From Anseranas semipalmata (taxonomy: Eukaryota; Chordata; Aves; Anseriformes; Anseranatidae), in assembly GCA_013399115.1 (NCBI GenBank), contig VXAA01000915.1, positions 640,138 to 704,137 on the forward strand: a stretch of 64,000 nt of DNA, given 5' to 3'. Below the pieces are notes generated by a model that was given only the letters and a program-made list of their open reading frames with translations, had not been told where the DNA came from and ran no database searches. Position numbers and translations under genes: made by a program. This document shows positions 46,380 to 57,734 of the stretch, one piece after another (the first letter of the stretch is position 1; each line of letters opens with the position of its first letter).

Positions 46380-46560
46380 TACGATACGGTTCCGTAAAAC
46401 AAACCCCCCTGAAGTTAAAGATTATTTACATTTTAGATACGGGTAACAACCATAATCTATTTGATTAGGCGAGGCTTGAATTAAGTACCAAATTTATCTC
46501 TTTACATTGTCAAACTTAATAGTAGTTTAAAGATAAACCTCATTGAAACTCTGCCTTCCC
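46380..46560. promoter_or_regulatory. AT-rich candidate element with CpG palindrome
   Basis: TACGG (46385-46389) and CCGTA (46392-46396) form an inverted repeat around TT with two retained CpGs. Then follow AAGATTATTTACATTTTAG, CATAATCTATTTGATTAGG, TTGAATTAAGTACC, TTTATCTCTTTACATTG and GGGCTAATTAACACCC. The mix of TAAT, ATTA and GATA-type words without repeats suggests regulatory DNA. Confidence 0.42.
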
Positions 46561-47569
46561 TGCTGGGCTAATTAACACCCATTTAGGCTCTTAAACCTTT
46601 GATGGGTGTTTCTGTTCCAGGGCTTTGGTAACAGGGGAAGCTGCTTTAATAAATCAGAGAAAAATCTCAGCCGAGGAGCACGAACCGAAAGGCTCTCTGA
46701 CCAGGTGTGATGGGTTTCCAATGCGGTAAGGGAGATAAAAGCACTTTCTTGATTAAATACTGCCACCAGGTTGAACTCTGAGTTTTCAGGGGCTGGTACT
46801 GCTACCGCTGCTAATGTGAACTGAGCGTTTTACATCGAGGTTGGTCCTCTGAAATGGGCCAGATTGATGGAGAAACTCATCCAAAGCATGCTGAACTCGA
46901 TGGGTGGTTGCCCACGTGTTTGGTGGGCTTGGATCTGGGCAAATGGACGTAGTCCATGGATGATCATGAAGAGATCAGGCTCTCCTCAATGGGGACACAT
47001 TCTGGTAAAGCAGTGCCTAAATTAAGGGCACGTGGGAATTTAACATGCTGGTGCAAACAAATCCCAAGTGAGCCATGACTGCTGGGGCCATGTCAGACAC
47101 TGCAATGGGATTGAACCCGATTTTCCCCTACCAGAATTGGGACTGGTGGATTCAAGCAGGGGTTACAGCCATGAGTTTCTCCTACACCCTTTGATTTCAC
47201 TTGTGGTCTGCATTTGGCTTTGGGAAGAAATGCTCAATCACCCTTTTGAGTGGCTTGGTCTGGATCGCTCTGGGACAGGAAAGAAACCTGCTCTTGGCTC
47301 TTCCACCGCACATGAGACGAACCCCTCGTGGCTCCTGGTGCCCCAAGCCCTCCTCATGCAGCCAGTGCCCGGGGCACCGGTGGGAGCCCTTCGCTTGGCC
47401 ACAACCACCGCAAGCTGGAGCCCGAGCCAAGGGAGAGGGCAGGGAGCTGAGTAAGCCCCCAGACCATGGCAAACCACTCTGGTAACTCCTGCTGCAAGCA
47501 AGAGCTTTTTTAAGGAGCAAGAGCAGGGCAAGGAGAGTTGGTGCCACATTTAATTAGCTCTCAGCAAAA

Positions 47570-47710
47570 CCAGATTATTCTTAACGTTAAACTAATCTTC
47601 AAAAAGGGAACCCTTTAAATGAAAAGAGAAAGTGCAAGGCTAGGAGACCATTAATTGATTCCTTATTCATTAACCTTTGCAAACCGCTCAAAAGATCTGA
47701 AAAACGACTT
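47570..47710. promoter_or_regulatory. AT-rich candidate element
   Basis: The segment holds TCTTAACGTTAAACTAATC with a GTTAA/TTAAC inverted core, TTAATTGATT (47651-47660), CCTTATTCATTAACC and TTTGCAAACCGC. No repeat signature is seen. Confidence 0.36.
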
Positions 47711-49229
47711 CCTTTGGAGTAAGGGCTTATGTAGGGGCTTGTAGGAGCCTCTCATAACCTACCAGGCACAGGGCAAGAGCAGGGATGGTCCCAAGCTGCT
47801 CCTTGCTTTGCTGATTAGAAAGCAGTTCTTCCCACCAAGTCTCCCTGCTGCAAACACCGCTCATCTGGAGCACGCTCATCTGAAGCCACCCTGGAGCCAC
47901 AACAGCTCCTCCGATACTTAATCTGTAAGCCTTGGACTTCTCATGCCCATTGCTAAGCCTGGCAGCTCAAGTCTTATGATAGTTGGTTTTCCTTTTTCAG
48001 TCCAGAGCTTCTGGAGTCAAGGGATTTGCATAAAAAAGTCCTTGCTAGATAAGATTGTGACAACCAGGTTGCAAAGGGCTTTGGGGTTTACAAAAATATG
48101 ATGATGACCCAGAGCCAAATGAGGCTGACAAACGTATATTAAAATCCAGATACAAATCTCTGGTTTAGTCACTCTAATGAAATGGATGGGAAGGGAAATG
48201 CCCAGGGAGCCCCAGCACTGTGGGCTGGGAGTGCCTTTTTGCAGCCACCCAGTGCGAGGAGGATGACGGAGCACTGTCCCCGAGCATTGGCACGTGTGGT
48301 CGGAGGTCTTCGTCCTGCTCCCTTGCTTTGCCATGGCTTTTCCCTGGGGAGCTCCGCATCTCCGCCATGCCCACCTTCCTTGGGAAGGCGGACAAGCAGT
48401 GGCAGTTTCCATAGCCGCTGGGGACAAGAAGAAAGAGCGAGCCTGCTCGGGCAGCAGCTGCCAAATCGCCTTTTGTTCGTGTCTAGCAGTGCCTGGATTT
48501 TCCCTGATCTGAAATGACACTTCTCTCTCTTTCTGGGGTCTTGTATTCTGGGTATTTGATTCTTGAGCCAGGGCTTGGACAGAAACCAATGGCTAAAAGC
48601 TTCCTCCCATAAACTCTGGAATTAACAACCCGGTTTCCCTGACCTCATTAGCATGGAGGGACAAAACCCAGAGGCATTTTCTCTCTTCACACGGTGAAGG
48701 CAGAGGGGACCCAAACCCTTCATGGGAATGTCCGATCCAGCCTGTTTCCAACGGCATAGACAGAACCTGGAGATAGGGCACCTGCAAAACCGGGAGGCAG
48801 TTTGGATATTCCTGTCTGGGGTGACTATGGGCAAACCACGAAAGCCACAAACCCCGTGCTCTGGGGACACGCCAGCCCAACTGACTTGCTGCCACTTGCA
48901 GGAGGTGCTGCAGGTTCGCACGAATCGTTGTGCCCCCCGACCACGGGACTCTCAGTGCACGCTCATCAGCAGCGTATCTGTATTGCACCGGCCACTCAGC
49001 ACGGGGATGGATTACAGCCTTAGCGCACGTTCTGCAAAAAACTCACCTTTCCCAAGTATCCCTCTGGCAAAGATGGGAAAGTCACAGGTCCCAGTCTTAA
49101 ACGAGCCACCACAAACCTGCTGCGTGTCGGCACGAGGGCCAGTTCCCTGTTGCTGCTCAGCCACCCCTCGGCTCCATCCTCGCTCCCCTGATTCCTCTCC
49201 TGCTTCGCTCAGCATTTGAAGCCGGGTGC
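47711..49229. other. No gene seen
   Basis: GC-moderate, non-repetitive DNA. A 190-codon minus-strand frame (48017-48589) has no recognisable domain and overlaps frames of 96-111 codons in other registers, so it is probably chance. Confidence 0.5.
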
Positions 49230-49400
49230 TCTTTAAAGCAGTCTCTAATGAAACTCCATTGATCTCAATTACCCAGAGACAACTCTCAGTTATCCTGAGG
49301 CCGATTAAGCAGGTTGCAGATTAATCATAGCCTGCTAAGTGCCCCCTTCATCCCCATCACTGGTTCCTTACATCTTGATTTTGTTCTCTGAAAGAAAACA
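49230..49400. promoter_or_regulatory. Candidate non-coding element
   Basis: TCTAATGAAACTCCATTGATC, read in parts, CTCAATTACCCAG, TCAGTTATCCTGAGG, CCGATTAAGCAGG, GCAGATTAATCATAGCC and CTTGATTTTG lie in 150 bp of non-repetitive DNA. GATTA/TAATC words (OTX/PITX-like core) occur in both orientations. Confidence 0.38.
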
Positions 49401-49555
49401 CACGAGATAGCTCCTATGTGCTCCTGTTTCCTGTGACAGGAGCTGCATCTGGATTCTCCCACCTGACAGTTAACCTGGCCATGCAAGACTCAACTGGTAT
49501 TTTAGTTGCTATTTATTATTTCTATTGCTGAGAGCTGCGCACCCAGAAAAGCAGT

Positions 49556-49569
49556 AAAAAAAAAAAAAA
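49556..49569. repeat. Poly-A run
   Basis: A 13-14 base A run after CAGT. No SINE body is recognisable upstream. Confidence 0.85.
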
Positions 49570-50324
49570 TGTTTCCAAAGAGATTCTTTTCTCCAAATTC
49601 ATCAAAGTTAGTTCTGCTGAACCGGAACCCCCTCATCAAAGAGCCACGAGGAACGTTTCACCCGTGTTTCAATGTTCAGATCCAGCTCATCCCAAACTTG
49701 CTGTGGTGGTTTCACACCGATGGGCAGCTGAACTCCACTGCAGCCCCCCTGAAGCCCTCTGGTGCCAAACCTTTGCCATGTAAGCCCAGCATGCTTGCAT
49801 GCTCGGAAGCCGGTTTGTGGTGCCCAAGAAACCTCAGTCCTTGATGGAGGAACTGCGATGCTGTGGGATTGCCCTGCAGGGAGAAGCTTGGAAGGGCTGG
49901 GAGTCATCTGGGCACCTGGAAAGCACAAAGTGCAAGGATTTCCCCTCTACATCAGACAGTCCCCAGCTCAGAGGGGGCTCAGACTAACCCCAGGCTGTGT
50001 GCAGGTGGGCCAGGCTAGGACACAGCCCTGACCACCCCACCTGTCCCCTCTGGAGCACACGTGTGTGTCCCATCAGCACCAGGCAGGGCCGCCTGGGGAC
50101 GAGCACGGGCATGGCTGCACGAGGGATGACTCTCCCCTCATCCTCTGAATTATTTTGGTGTTCTCCCAACATTGACAGCTTTGCAAGATGCTTCTACCAC
50201 AGGGAAAGAAGTGTGGAAGGAGGAGAGTTACGCCGTGTCTGGGAATTGGGAATATTAGAGCAAAATTCACTGACAGAAAGGAGGAAAAAAAAATACCAGT
50301 AGCACACTGCCCTTCACAAGCTTC

Positions 50325-50500
50325 CTGTTATTCTATTTCTTTTTTCTCCTTTAAGCTCTTGGCTCCAGTTTACCCAAAAGGAAGAAGGAAAAAAGCCGAA
50401 AGAGAAGCGCCGAGAGCAGCGAGGCCTGCGCGGGCTGGCTGGCAGCGAGGCGCTGCCGGGGCCAGGCGCCGCTCACGGCCCCGCGCTTTCCAGATTAAGC
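50325..50500 (+). promoter_or_regulatory. CpG-dense patch behind an acceptor-like pyrimidine tract
   Basis: A pyrimidine tract ending TTTCTCCTTTAAG (to about 50355) is followed by purine-rich sequence and then a patch with about fourteen CpGs in 100 bases (50395-50492). The reading frame across it is very rich in Arg and Ala, as any CpG-dense DNA would be, and has no recognisable domain. It could be a small orphan CpG patch or part of an unannotated transcript. Confidence 0.35.
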
Positions 50501-50693
50501 ACAAGTGCTTTGTGCAGATAAATTGAAAACCCTCAGCCCTGGAATACAGCCTCATGTAACGGCGCTGTCAGGTTAGAGAGGGAGCAGCTGCCTATGGAAA
50601 AAGAGATAAACAGCAGAGAGGCTGGTCTGCCGTTACGTCTTGGGCTGTAAGCTGGAGACAGCCTTCGAATGGGAAAATGCTGAACTTCGCAAC

Positions 50694-50795
50694 ATATGTA
50701 TTTATTTATATATTACACGCCCACACATACAGCTCCATATATACTAAATACAATTATATAGGCATGCACACAAATACAGAGATGCATACACAACT
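50694..50795. repeat. AT-rich low-complexity stretch
   Basis: Mixed ATGTATTTATTTATATATTA, CCATATATACTAAATACAAT and CATGCACACAAATACAGAGA words. Likely a decayed TA/CA microsatellite region rather than a gene or transposon. Confidence 0.5.
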
Positions 50796-51649
50796 GCTGC
50801 GCAGAGCCACAGAACCTCAGATGCTCGTGTCTCCCTACCAAGCACCAGCCTGAGCAACGCACCACCGAGCCCGGGCGAGCTGGGACCACGCTGACCCCCA
50901 TTAACTGTCATTTAATTAATTCTCCTTTTCAATTAACTCCTTTACTTCCCTCCTTTCCCATTTAGGAAGCTGCAGTTCCCAGACCCTTTACAGCATCCCT
51001 CAGTGGAGAGCAGAGGTGGTGGTGGTGAGGGTGGGCACAAAGGGAGCAGCCTCTCGGGGAAGGTCACAGCTGCCTGGTGGGCTGGGAGGGCAGCGAGGAG
51101 CAGGACTTGTGGCTCCGTTTCTGCCTCGTGAGCTGGATCACGACAGGGAAAGGCTAACAGCAGAAATGAGATTATTTCCCAACTTCCTCAAGCCTAGATC
51201 ACTTGTTCACACGCACCCACAATCTAGCCCATGATCTTTAAGTGAAACTGGCTTTTATCATTACTTGTTAATCTATTTAATCAAAATTTCAATTAATGGC
51301 AGGGAATTTTCATTCCATTTAGCACAGAGAGATTTTACGAAAGAAAACAAAACAACGGAAGCAGCAGTCACATTGCAGATTCAAGCACTGGGCAGCCTCC
51401 GCCAGCATCCCCATCAGCCGAGCAGCGATGACGGGTCCTCCCGGCCCCCCAGCTTCAACCCACCGTGTCTTTTTATAGGCAGAAAGCATCCACCCTGCTG
51501 ATAGGTTTTTTTTTTTCCTCCTTCCCTAAATTCTCTGTGTGGGATTGCTCAGTGCTGGCCCAGGACGAAGGGCAGCAGCCCTCCCGGTGATGGACAGGGA
51601 GGGGAGGGCGAGCGCAGGAGTGAAGGATGGGGGAGAGGGGGTGGTAGAA

Positions 51650-51960
51650 GAATAATCCATTTGTAATTACTGAAATAAACACAAGTCGGGGAGAAATGCA
51701 AATGCCTCATGTTGTGAATTACTTGACAGAAGAAGTGACAGCTTTTTATTAGGGTGATAACAGCGAGGAGTTTTAAAATAGAATAATCGGTGCAACAAAA
51801 GCAATTTTCATTCTGAATTTTCATTTTAAATGGATGATCTCGTTTTAATCAAGCGAGTCATCACAAAATGCTTTTAATTACCAAAAGTCAAGAGCTATAT
51901 TGTAATTTTAATGTCTACTTTGAGGCTGATGATTAGATTTATACAAAACGTTGTGGGGCA
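51650..51960. promoter_or_regulatory. Strong AT-rich candidate conserved non-coding element
   Basis: TAATTA (51664-51669), a perfect ATGCAAAT octamer (51696-51703), TGTGAATTACTTGACAG, TTTTTATTAGGGTGATAACAG, AATAATCGGTGC, CTCGTTTTAATCAAGCGAG (CTCG...CGAG inverted repeat), TGCTTTTAATTACC and GATGATTAGATTTATAC fill about 300 non-repetitive bases. Confidence 0.47.
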
Positions 51961-53075
51961 GGGAGGTTGTTGCCCCGTTCCTGATTTCTGCCTTTTCCCC
52001 CTCAAGTGAGCACAAGATCTGAATTTACCATTCAAAAAATTAAAAGCCTTTTTGTAAAGTGCACTCACCTTGCCAAGAAATACAGAATGGGCTTGGAGCA
52101 GAAGATATTTGTTAAAATCTGGGTTTGTTTATTTTCTTCCCCTATCTCCTTCTGTGTTATTTGAAGCAGCTGAGCTGCTAACACGAAGTTTGACTTTCTG
52201 TGCTTTTAAAGGCATTCTGGGAAGCTGCCGTAAGCCGAGAGATTGGACTACTTCCCGCAGGCTCAGAGAAGGATCCGCATCCACCATCTACCATCATGCC
52301 AGCGAAAAGGCTAACTTCAGGCTCAATTCCAAGCACAAAACCCACCTCTTTAGAAGAAAAAATGGCTGAGGCTGTGTGCTTTGTGATTACAGAGCCTGGT
52401 CCTCCCCTGGCTCTGCTACGAACTCCTCAGACTCCTAACCGAGATTCAACAGAGTCATTTATATCATGCCCAGTGAGTGCAAACCAGGAACAGGAGAAGC
52501 TGGCCTTTTTTTCCCCTGGTGTAACCTGCTGAGATACCTTCTTCCTCGTGTTTAGATATGGAAGGTTGAAGACTGAATGCGGTGCATTCGTATGAGCAGG
52601 TCTGCAAAAAACAGAAGCGGTCCTGGCCATGCCCTGGAGGATGCCCCAAAGTGGTGGTGCTCAGCTGAGCATCTTGCAGGAAAGCAGATGGTCCCCAGGG
52701 AGATCAGGTGAGATCTCCGGGACCCTCTGGATAAATCTCTCTGACCTGGCCTGCAGCAAAGTCCAGGTGGTGGGAATGGCTCCAGCCTGCAACCAAGAGG
52801 GGTTATGCTGAGCTCGTGCTTTGCAGCCTTCACACATGAAGACCTCCCTAAGGTTGGAGGGAGATGCTCTTGACTCCCATGGGAGGAACCGTTCACTCAC
52901 CCCAAGGTCCCACAGGAGGACATCTCGGTTCAGAAGAAGGCTTGAGCACGTACAGCTGGAGACCTACAGTGTCCCCAGCTCCACCACCAACATCCTGCAT
53001 CTCGCCTTCTGGTCCCTTCAACTCTGAGTGTACTGCACCAGCCCCAAAACAAGGAAAGCTGCACAGAACACTTAT

Positions 53076-53107
53076 TGTTTTTTGTTTTGTTTTGTTTTGT
53101 TTTTTTA
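53076..53107. repeat. (GTTTT)n simple repeat
   Basis: Four or so GTTTT units follow a GTTTTTT start and end in a seven-T run. Confidence 0.92.
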
Positions 53108-53241
53108 AATGATGAGACTTTGAAAGTCAGTGTAACAGGGCCCTCACATCCTTTGGCTTTATGTGCCTTTCCTTCCCCTGCCACACACTTTGCTCCTTTC
53201 ATGCTGCTGTTCAGACCAAGCGCGGTGAGAGGCGATGAAAG

Positions 53242-53255
53242 GCATTTGCAAATGC
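53242..53255. repeat. Perfect 14-bp palindrome
   Basis: GCATTTGCAAATGC equals its own reverse complement. Its halves resemble POU half-sites (ATTTGC / GCAAAT), which would suit a dimeric factor. The sequence immediately around it is not otherwise repetitive. Confidence 0.8.
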
Positions 53256-54916
53256 ATTCTCAGAAGAGAATATGCTTTTTCCCCCCATTTAAAAAGCAAT
53301 TCCTGTTGCTGTGCCTTGTTTGCACGCAGGGATTAAAAACGCTTGAAAGCCTGAACCAGAAACGAGATGTCACATTTCTAAATTCTCCACGAAGGCGTGA
53401 ACGAAGACAGCACCAGACACAATGCGGAGCCAGTGCTGACGTGCACAAACCAGCTCATTAGGTGGGAGAAAAACCAGCACCTTTCACCTCCGACAAGCTG
53501 GGAAAGAGAAAATCCCCACCAGATAACCTGATCAAAAGCCTCACGAGAGAGGTGCAAGCGCGCTGGAGTGCTAATGGAGAAAGCCCCCCCACCCCTGCAG
53601 CAGCAGCAGGGGAGCAAACACACGCTTTTGCAGTTGAATAAATAAAATTCAGCAGGAGGCTCCTTCCTCATCCTCCTTAATTTCTGCAGCCCCAAACTCA
53701 GCCAAAACCTGTGCCCATCCTTGGCATCGTGCTGCGTGGCCGAGCTGCTTTCAGACCTTGCTTTTAGCAGGGCTCGTGCCCATGCCATCCCTTCGGAAAC
53801 GTGGGACAAGGGCGACGGTCAGGCTGGCTGGAAGCTGTGCCTGCAATGCTCGTGCCACTGGGGCTCAGGGGGACGAACTTCAGGGCTGTTTTCATCAATC
53901 CCACGCAGGATCCACCAGCCCCAGTGGGTCATGCTGGGGGCTTCTTTGGCCAACAGGTCACAGCAGAAGCCATCTCCAAGCCCCTCAAATTAAAATGACT
54001 CCTGGGGTTCAAAAAGTCTGCTGCCATGTTGGAATGGCTGGAGTATTTTTCCAGCCTAGGAAAAATCATCCTGCCACCACCTGCATTTTTTGGCTGAGAG
54101 CTAAGACCATCTTGATGTCTCTATTTATTTTTTAAGAATTTAATAAAAGATCCTCAAATACTCAAACAACACAAGCGTCAGGCACGGAAATTAGCTGAGC
54201 CTTTGGAGGCCAGCCTTCTCCCTTCATTAATATCAGTAACAACCGTGGAGCTTAATTGAGCCACTTTGGAAGCCGCCTTTGGACGAGCGCATGGCAGAAG
54301 GGGAAACCCAGGCTCCCCACCTCTCCTGCTGCGTCACCCCATGCCTGTTCGTACCCGAAATCTTTCGGCTGCAGCTTGCAGGACGTTTGCAGCTGGGGAA
54401 GATGGGGAAGGCTTCGCAGCTCGCGGGATGCAGAAAGCAGGGCGAGATGTGAGTGAAACGGCTCCTTTGCAAATCTTTCAAGCATTTCCAGCGCCAGGAG
54501 TGGCTTTATGCATCCCGGGGTGGGGCGGGAGGTGGGTGCTGCCGCGCACGGCCCCGCGTACCCCTGTGCACTGCCCTGCATGTACCCGCGTCTTAGCTCT
54601 GCTTCTCACCGCTTCCCCATTTCCTGCCTGGAATTTAAAAGATCTGGGCATTTATCTGCTGCTCTGTGCAAACCACCGACTGGGCTGTGCTCTCCGCGGT
54701 CTCTCTGGGAACAGACAAGATGCTCCATGGCTTTTGGATCGAAGCAATCTTTCTGTGGAGGCTTTTTTTCCTTTGTACAGGGGAAAAAAATGCAGATTTT
54801 CTTATATTTTTTTTTTCCTATTTTTGCCAGAGCACCAACTTGAGGTGAAATATTTCCCAGTGCTGACAAAAGCTTTGATATTGTAATGCCAAATCCATCA
54901 AGCCAAAGCTTTTAAC

Positions 54917-54932
54917 TTTTTTTTTTTTTTTT
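54917..54932. repeat. Poly-T run
   Basis: Sixteen uninterrupted T, followed by AAATATTGG. A simple repeat. Confidence 0.9.
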
Positions 54933-56277
54933 AAATATTGGATTTGTGACGTTTGTCCTCCTTCCTCTTGCCCGTGATTGATCCTCCTGTCCTATTTATC
55001 TCCTCCATCTCACTGGGCCATGGCCTCAAGCCCACTGGAGATGCTGCATCGATTGCCCGGGATTTTGGATGAAGCTGGCCAGTTATTTTCCCTTCCCCTC
55101 CCTTACCTGTTGTTTATTCTCTATCCAGGCCGTGGTGATTTTTTTTCTGGATTCAACTGACCAGAAAACACATCCACGTTTGTGAACCAGGGTTAAGATT
55201 GGTTAAAAAATATTTTTTTATATATTTAAAGAGTTATTTCTTGAGTCAAAATTGTTCCTCAGCATTTCCAAAACCAAACATTCCCAATCAGAGAGCATGA
55301 CAAATTTCATCTAGAAATTAATTGTGAAGCAGCTTCAAAACAGTTGCAAAGCCACTTCAAAACCTGGTGGGAATTCTTCCTTTTCCACTAAACCAAACTG
55401 GTTAGTCGTCTGTTTCTCCACCTTACTTTTCCCCTCACCAAAAAATAAATCTCAGGTCAGTTTTAAATGATGCTCCCCTCCAAAGCACGTGCCACATAGG
55501 CATTGGTTAGGGAATGTGGGTGCCTATTTTGTGGTCTGAGCCTGACCTGGGGCCTGATGTCCCTGTGGACCGGCCACTGCCACCGCTGTCTACAAGCACA
55601 GGTCTGCAGGAGCGAGAGCTCTCCCAGCACCTGGCCTTCGCTGTTTCTAAATGAACTGCTTATTTTCTCTACTTTTCCCTTCAGTCAACAGAGAGAGACT
55701 ATCTTCTCCGCAAAGTGATTGCGAACACCGATGCTAAACTTGCTGTGACAGATTAAAACAAGCTCTGCTTGGAGAAAGCACAAAAACACCGCCGCAAAGG
55801 TGGTCGCTGCAGAGTTTGGCTGGAAGCAAACGCAATCAAAACCAGACGGCCTTCAGCGTCTAACTGCAGGGCGAGTGGGCACGAGGATTACTCGGAGACT
55901 GGCAACGCCCAAACGTAGAGATTTAGTGTAGAGGATTAAAGTTTAATGAGGGTTTTTAGCACTGAAATTATTCAAAACACATTCGGTGAGAAAGAAAAGG
56001 AAGAAAGTTTCAGGGTCCTTTCCCCATTCACACCCGCAGCCTCTCTCCTCGAGGCGTTTGCACTCTTCACCTATTTAGGCTCGTTTTGGGACGAGGAATT
56101 ACATAGCGGAGATGTTGCTTTCCAGCCCCGAGTCCCTGCACGTGCCTTGCCTCTGCCCTGCGGCAGATGTTTGCTTATGAGACCATCCTGACGTCCCTCC
56201 GGTACCACAGTGCAGGCAGAGCCGTCTGAGTGCTTTAGCTCACAAGTTTGTGCCCTGCAACCCTCCAGGACTGCATA

Positions 56278-56336
56278 AAAAACCAAACCAAAACAAACAA
56301 AGAAATTAGCAAAACAACAACAACAAAACCAAACAA
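56278..56336. repeat. CAA-rich simple repeat
   Basis: AAAACCAAACCAAAACAAAC and CAAAACAACAACAACAAAAC form an imperfect CAA/CAAA repeat. Confidence 0.88.
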
Positions 56337-56589
56337 TCGTATGAAATGGGGAGAGACAGCAAACAAAAACAAAAAGATGTGGCGGGGCTTTCTGTTAATT
56401 TACCCAAAGTGAAATTGAGAGCTGTGGATGACTGTTTACAGAAACAAGCAAATAAACCCAGATCTTCCCCTCTGGCTCGCAAGCAGTCGAGGGCTGGGCT
56501 GTGCCCGCTCCCTGTGGGCAGGATGCGGCCCTCGCTCACGGCTCCACCGTGCAGCCAAGATCCCAGATTTTGCTGTCAGCGATCACTTA

Positions 56590-56720
56590 TAAAATACACC
56601 CCTGGGGTTCGCAATATAATTTGTTTGACCTTTAAAGAACGGCTCTAATCGACAGCCAATTTCTGTCTTATTTTATGACAGCTTTCTCTGTACTGTCAAT
56701 CACAGGTAAGTTGTTAAGGA
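56590..56720. promoter_or_regulatory. Candidate element with PBX-MEIS composite site
   Basis: CTGTCAATCA (56693-56702) is the exact reverse complement of TGATTGACAG, a known PBX/PREP-MEIS composite word. A separate MEIS-like TGACAG lies at 56676-56681, and TTTGACCTTTAAAG with TCTAATCGACAGCCAAT lies upstream. A splice-donor-like CAGGTAAG follows at 56703-56710, but no exon can be defined before it. Confidence 0.45.
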
Positions 56721-57179
56721 GAAAATCAGGCGGGCAGTGAAAGCCTCGACAAAGAAAAGCCCATAATGACACCCGGAATTCCTCTCAGCTCTCTTTCCCA
56801 GCTGCTGAAAACACCACAAAAGGTGTTCATTGAGATGAAACTTTTCTAAGCGTCCGTAACCAAGGCTTCGGTGGGAGGCTGGAGGAAACCTGCAGCAAGC
56901 TGCTGCTGCTCCAAACCACAGCCCGGGTGCACCCCGTGGGTGGGACGGCTGCGGCAGGAGGTGGTTGAACGCAGAGGTTCCCGCCCCGGGGAAATGGTAA
57001 TGAAATGTGGGAAAAGAGACAAGAAGTGGAGAGGTGAGGGCAGGAGGGTGCAGAGCACCCAGGAGCCGCGTTGGGATGCTTTGAGAGATGAGAGAGAACC
57101 GCTCTGTGCACTTTGCACTGGAGACGAAATGAACTTTCATCCAACTCTGCTCCCTGACAGCTGCTCCGCACTCGCTCCG

Positions 57180-57260
57180 GCAGCCGTATTCCACAATTAG
57201 TCCCGACTCCGATGGTATGCTATGGTTGGGTCTAATTAGCTTCTTATCACCTCTGAAATG
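57180..57260. promoter_or_regulatory. Short homeodomain/GATA-word island
   Basis: CCACAATTAGTCCCGACTCC and GGTCTAATTAGCTTCTTATC give two homeodomain cores and one GATA word (CTTATC) in about 65 bp between CpG-richer sequences. Confidence 0.3.
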
Positions 57261-57525
57261 CGCAAGTGTGGGAGCTGCTGGCTGGGAACAACAGGGCCCT
57301 GTGTCCAGGCAGAGCGGGGCTGCCGGAGAAGCATCCTCATCTGCACCGCTGCCAACCGTGCTGCCATCGTCCTACAAAATTCCTTGCTGCTCCAGGGCTC
57401 CAGGCAGGGTTCGCTATTTGAAAACAAGCATAGCCCCTCTGACGCGTGAATGCGGTTCCCATTTGTGCTGATGGAAGCAGGTGGGATGAACCTGAGCGCC
57501 AGCAGCACGTGGCTACGGCAGCAGC

Positions 57526-57605
57526 ACCGGCTGTAACGCCGCGAGCAGATCCGCGGGCTGGAGGAGGTCTGACAGCAGGGCCGGCACCCGGGGCCTCGCA
57601 GCGCC
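57526..57605. other. CpG-dense patch
   Basis: About nine CpGs lie in 80 bases (GGCTGTAACGCCGCGAGCAG, ATCCGCGGGCTGG, GGCCGGCACCCGGGGCCTCG). It is too short to qualify as a CpG island by usual criteria, and no exon or motif pair supports a promoter. Confidence 0.35.
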
Positions 57606-57734
57606 TGTTTTTTTGGGCAACAGCAGCTCTGTGTCCCTTCCCTGCGAGCGGAGGTTGGCATTTCCCTTGGAGTTACTCAACAAGGATTAATCACCATGAA
57701 AACAGCGCTGTTTTCAGTCTGATAAAGCTTTGGA

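Larger units (their letters stand above)
51961..56589. other. No gene seen; simple repeats and a palindrome
   Basis: Contents are the GTTTT repeat at 53076, the palindrome at 53242, the T run at 54917 and the CAA repeat at 56278. A 206-codon frame at 54266-54886 overlaps a 109-codon minus-strand frame in a GC-rich patch and ends in low-complexity Phe-rich sequence encoded by T runs, so I do not regard it as coding. Confidence 0.5.

Noticed and set aside
48017..48589. 190-codon minus-strand open frame
   Set aside because: No recognisable domain, and overlapping frames of about 100 codons on both strands indicate a local shortage of stops.
54266..54886. 206-codon open frame
   Set aside because: It overlaps frames in other registers in a stop-poor patch and ends in Phe-rich low-complexity sequence encoded by T runs. 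No domain, no splice evidence.
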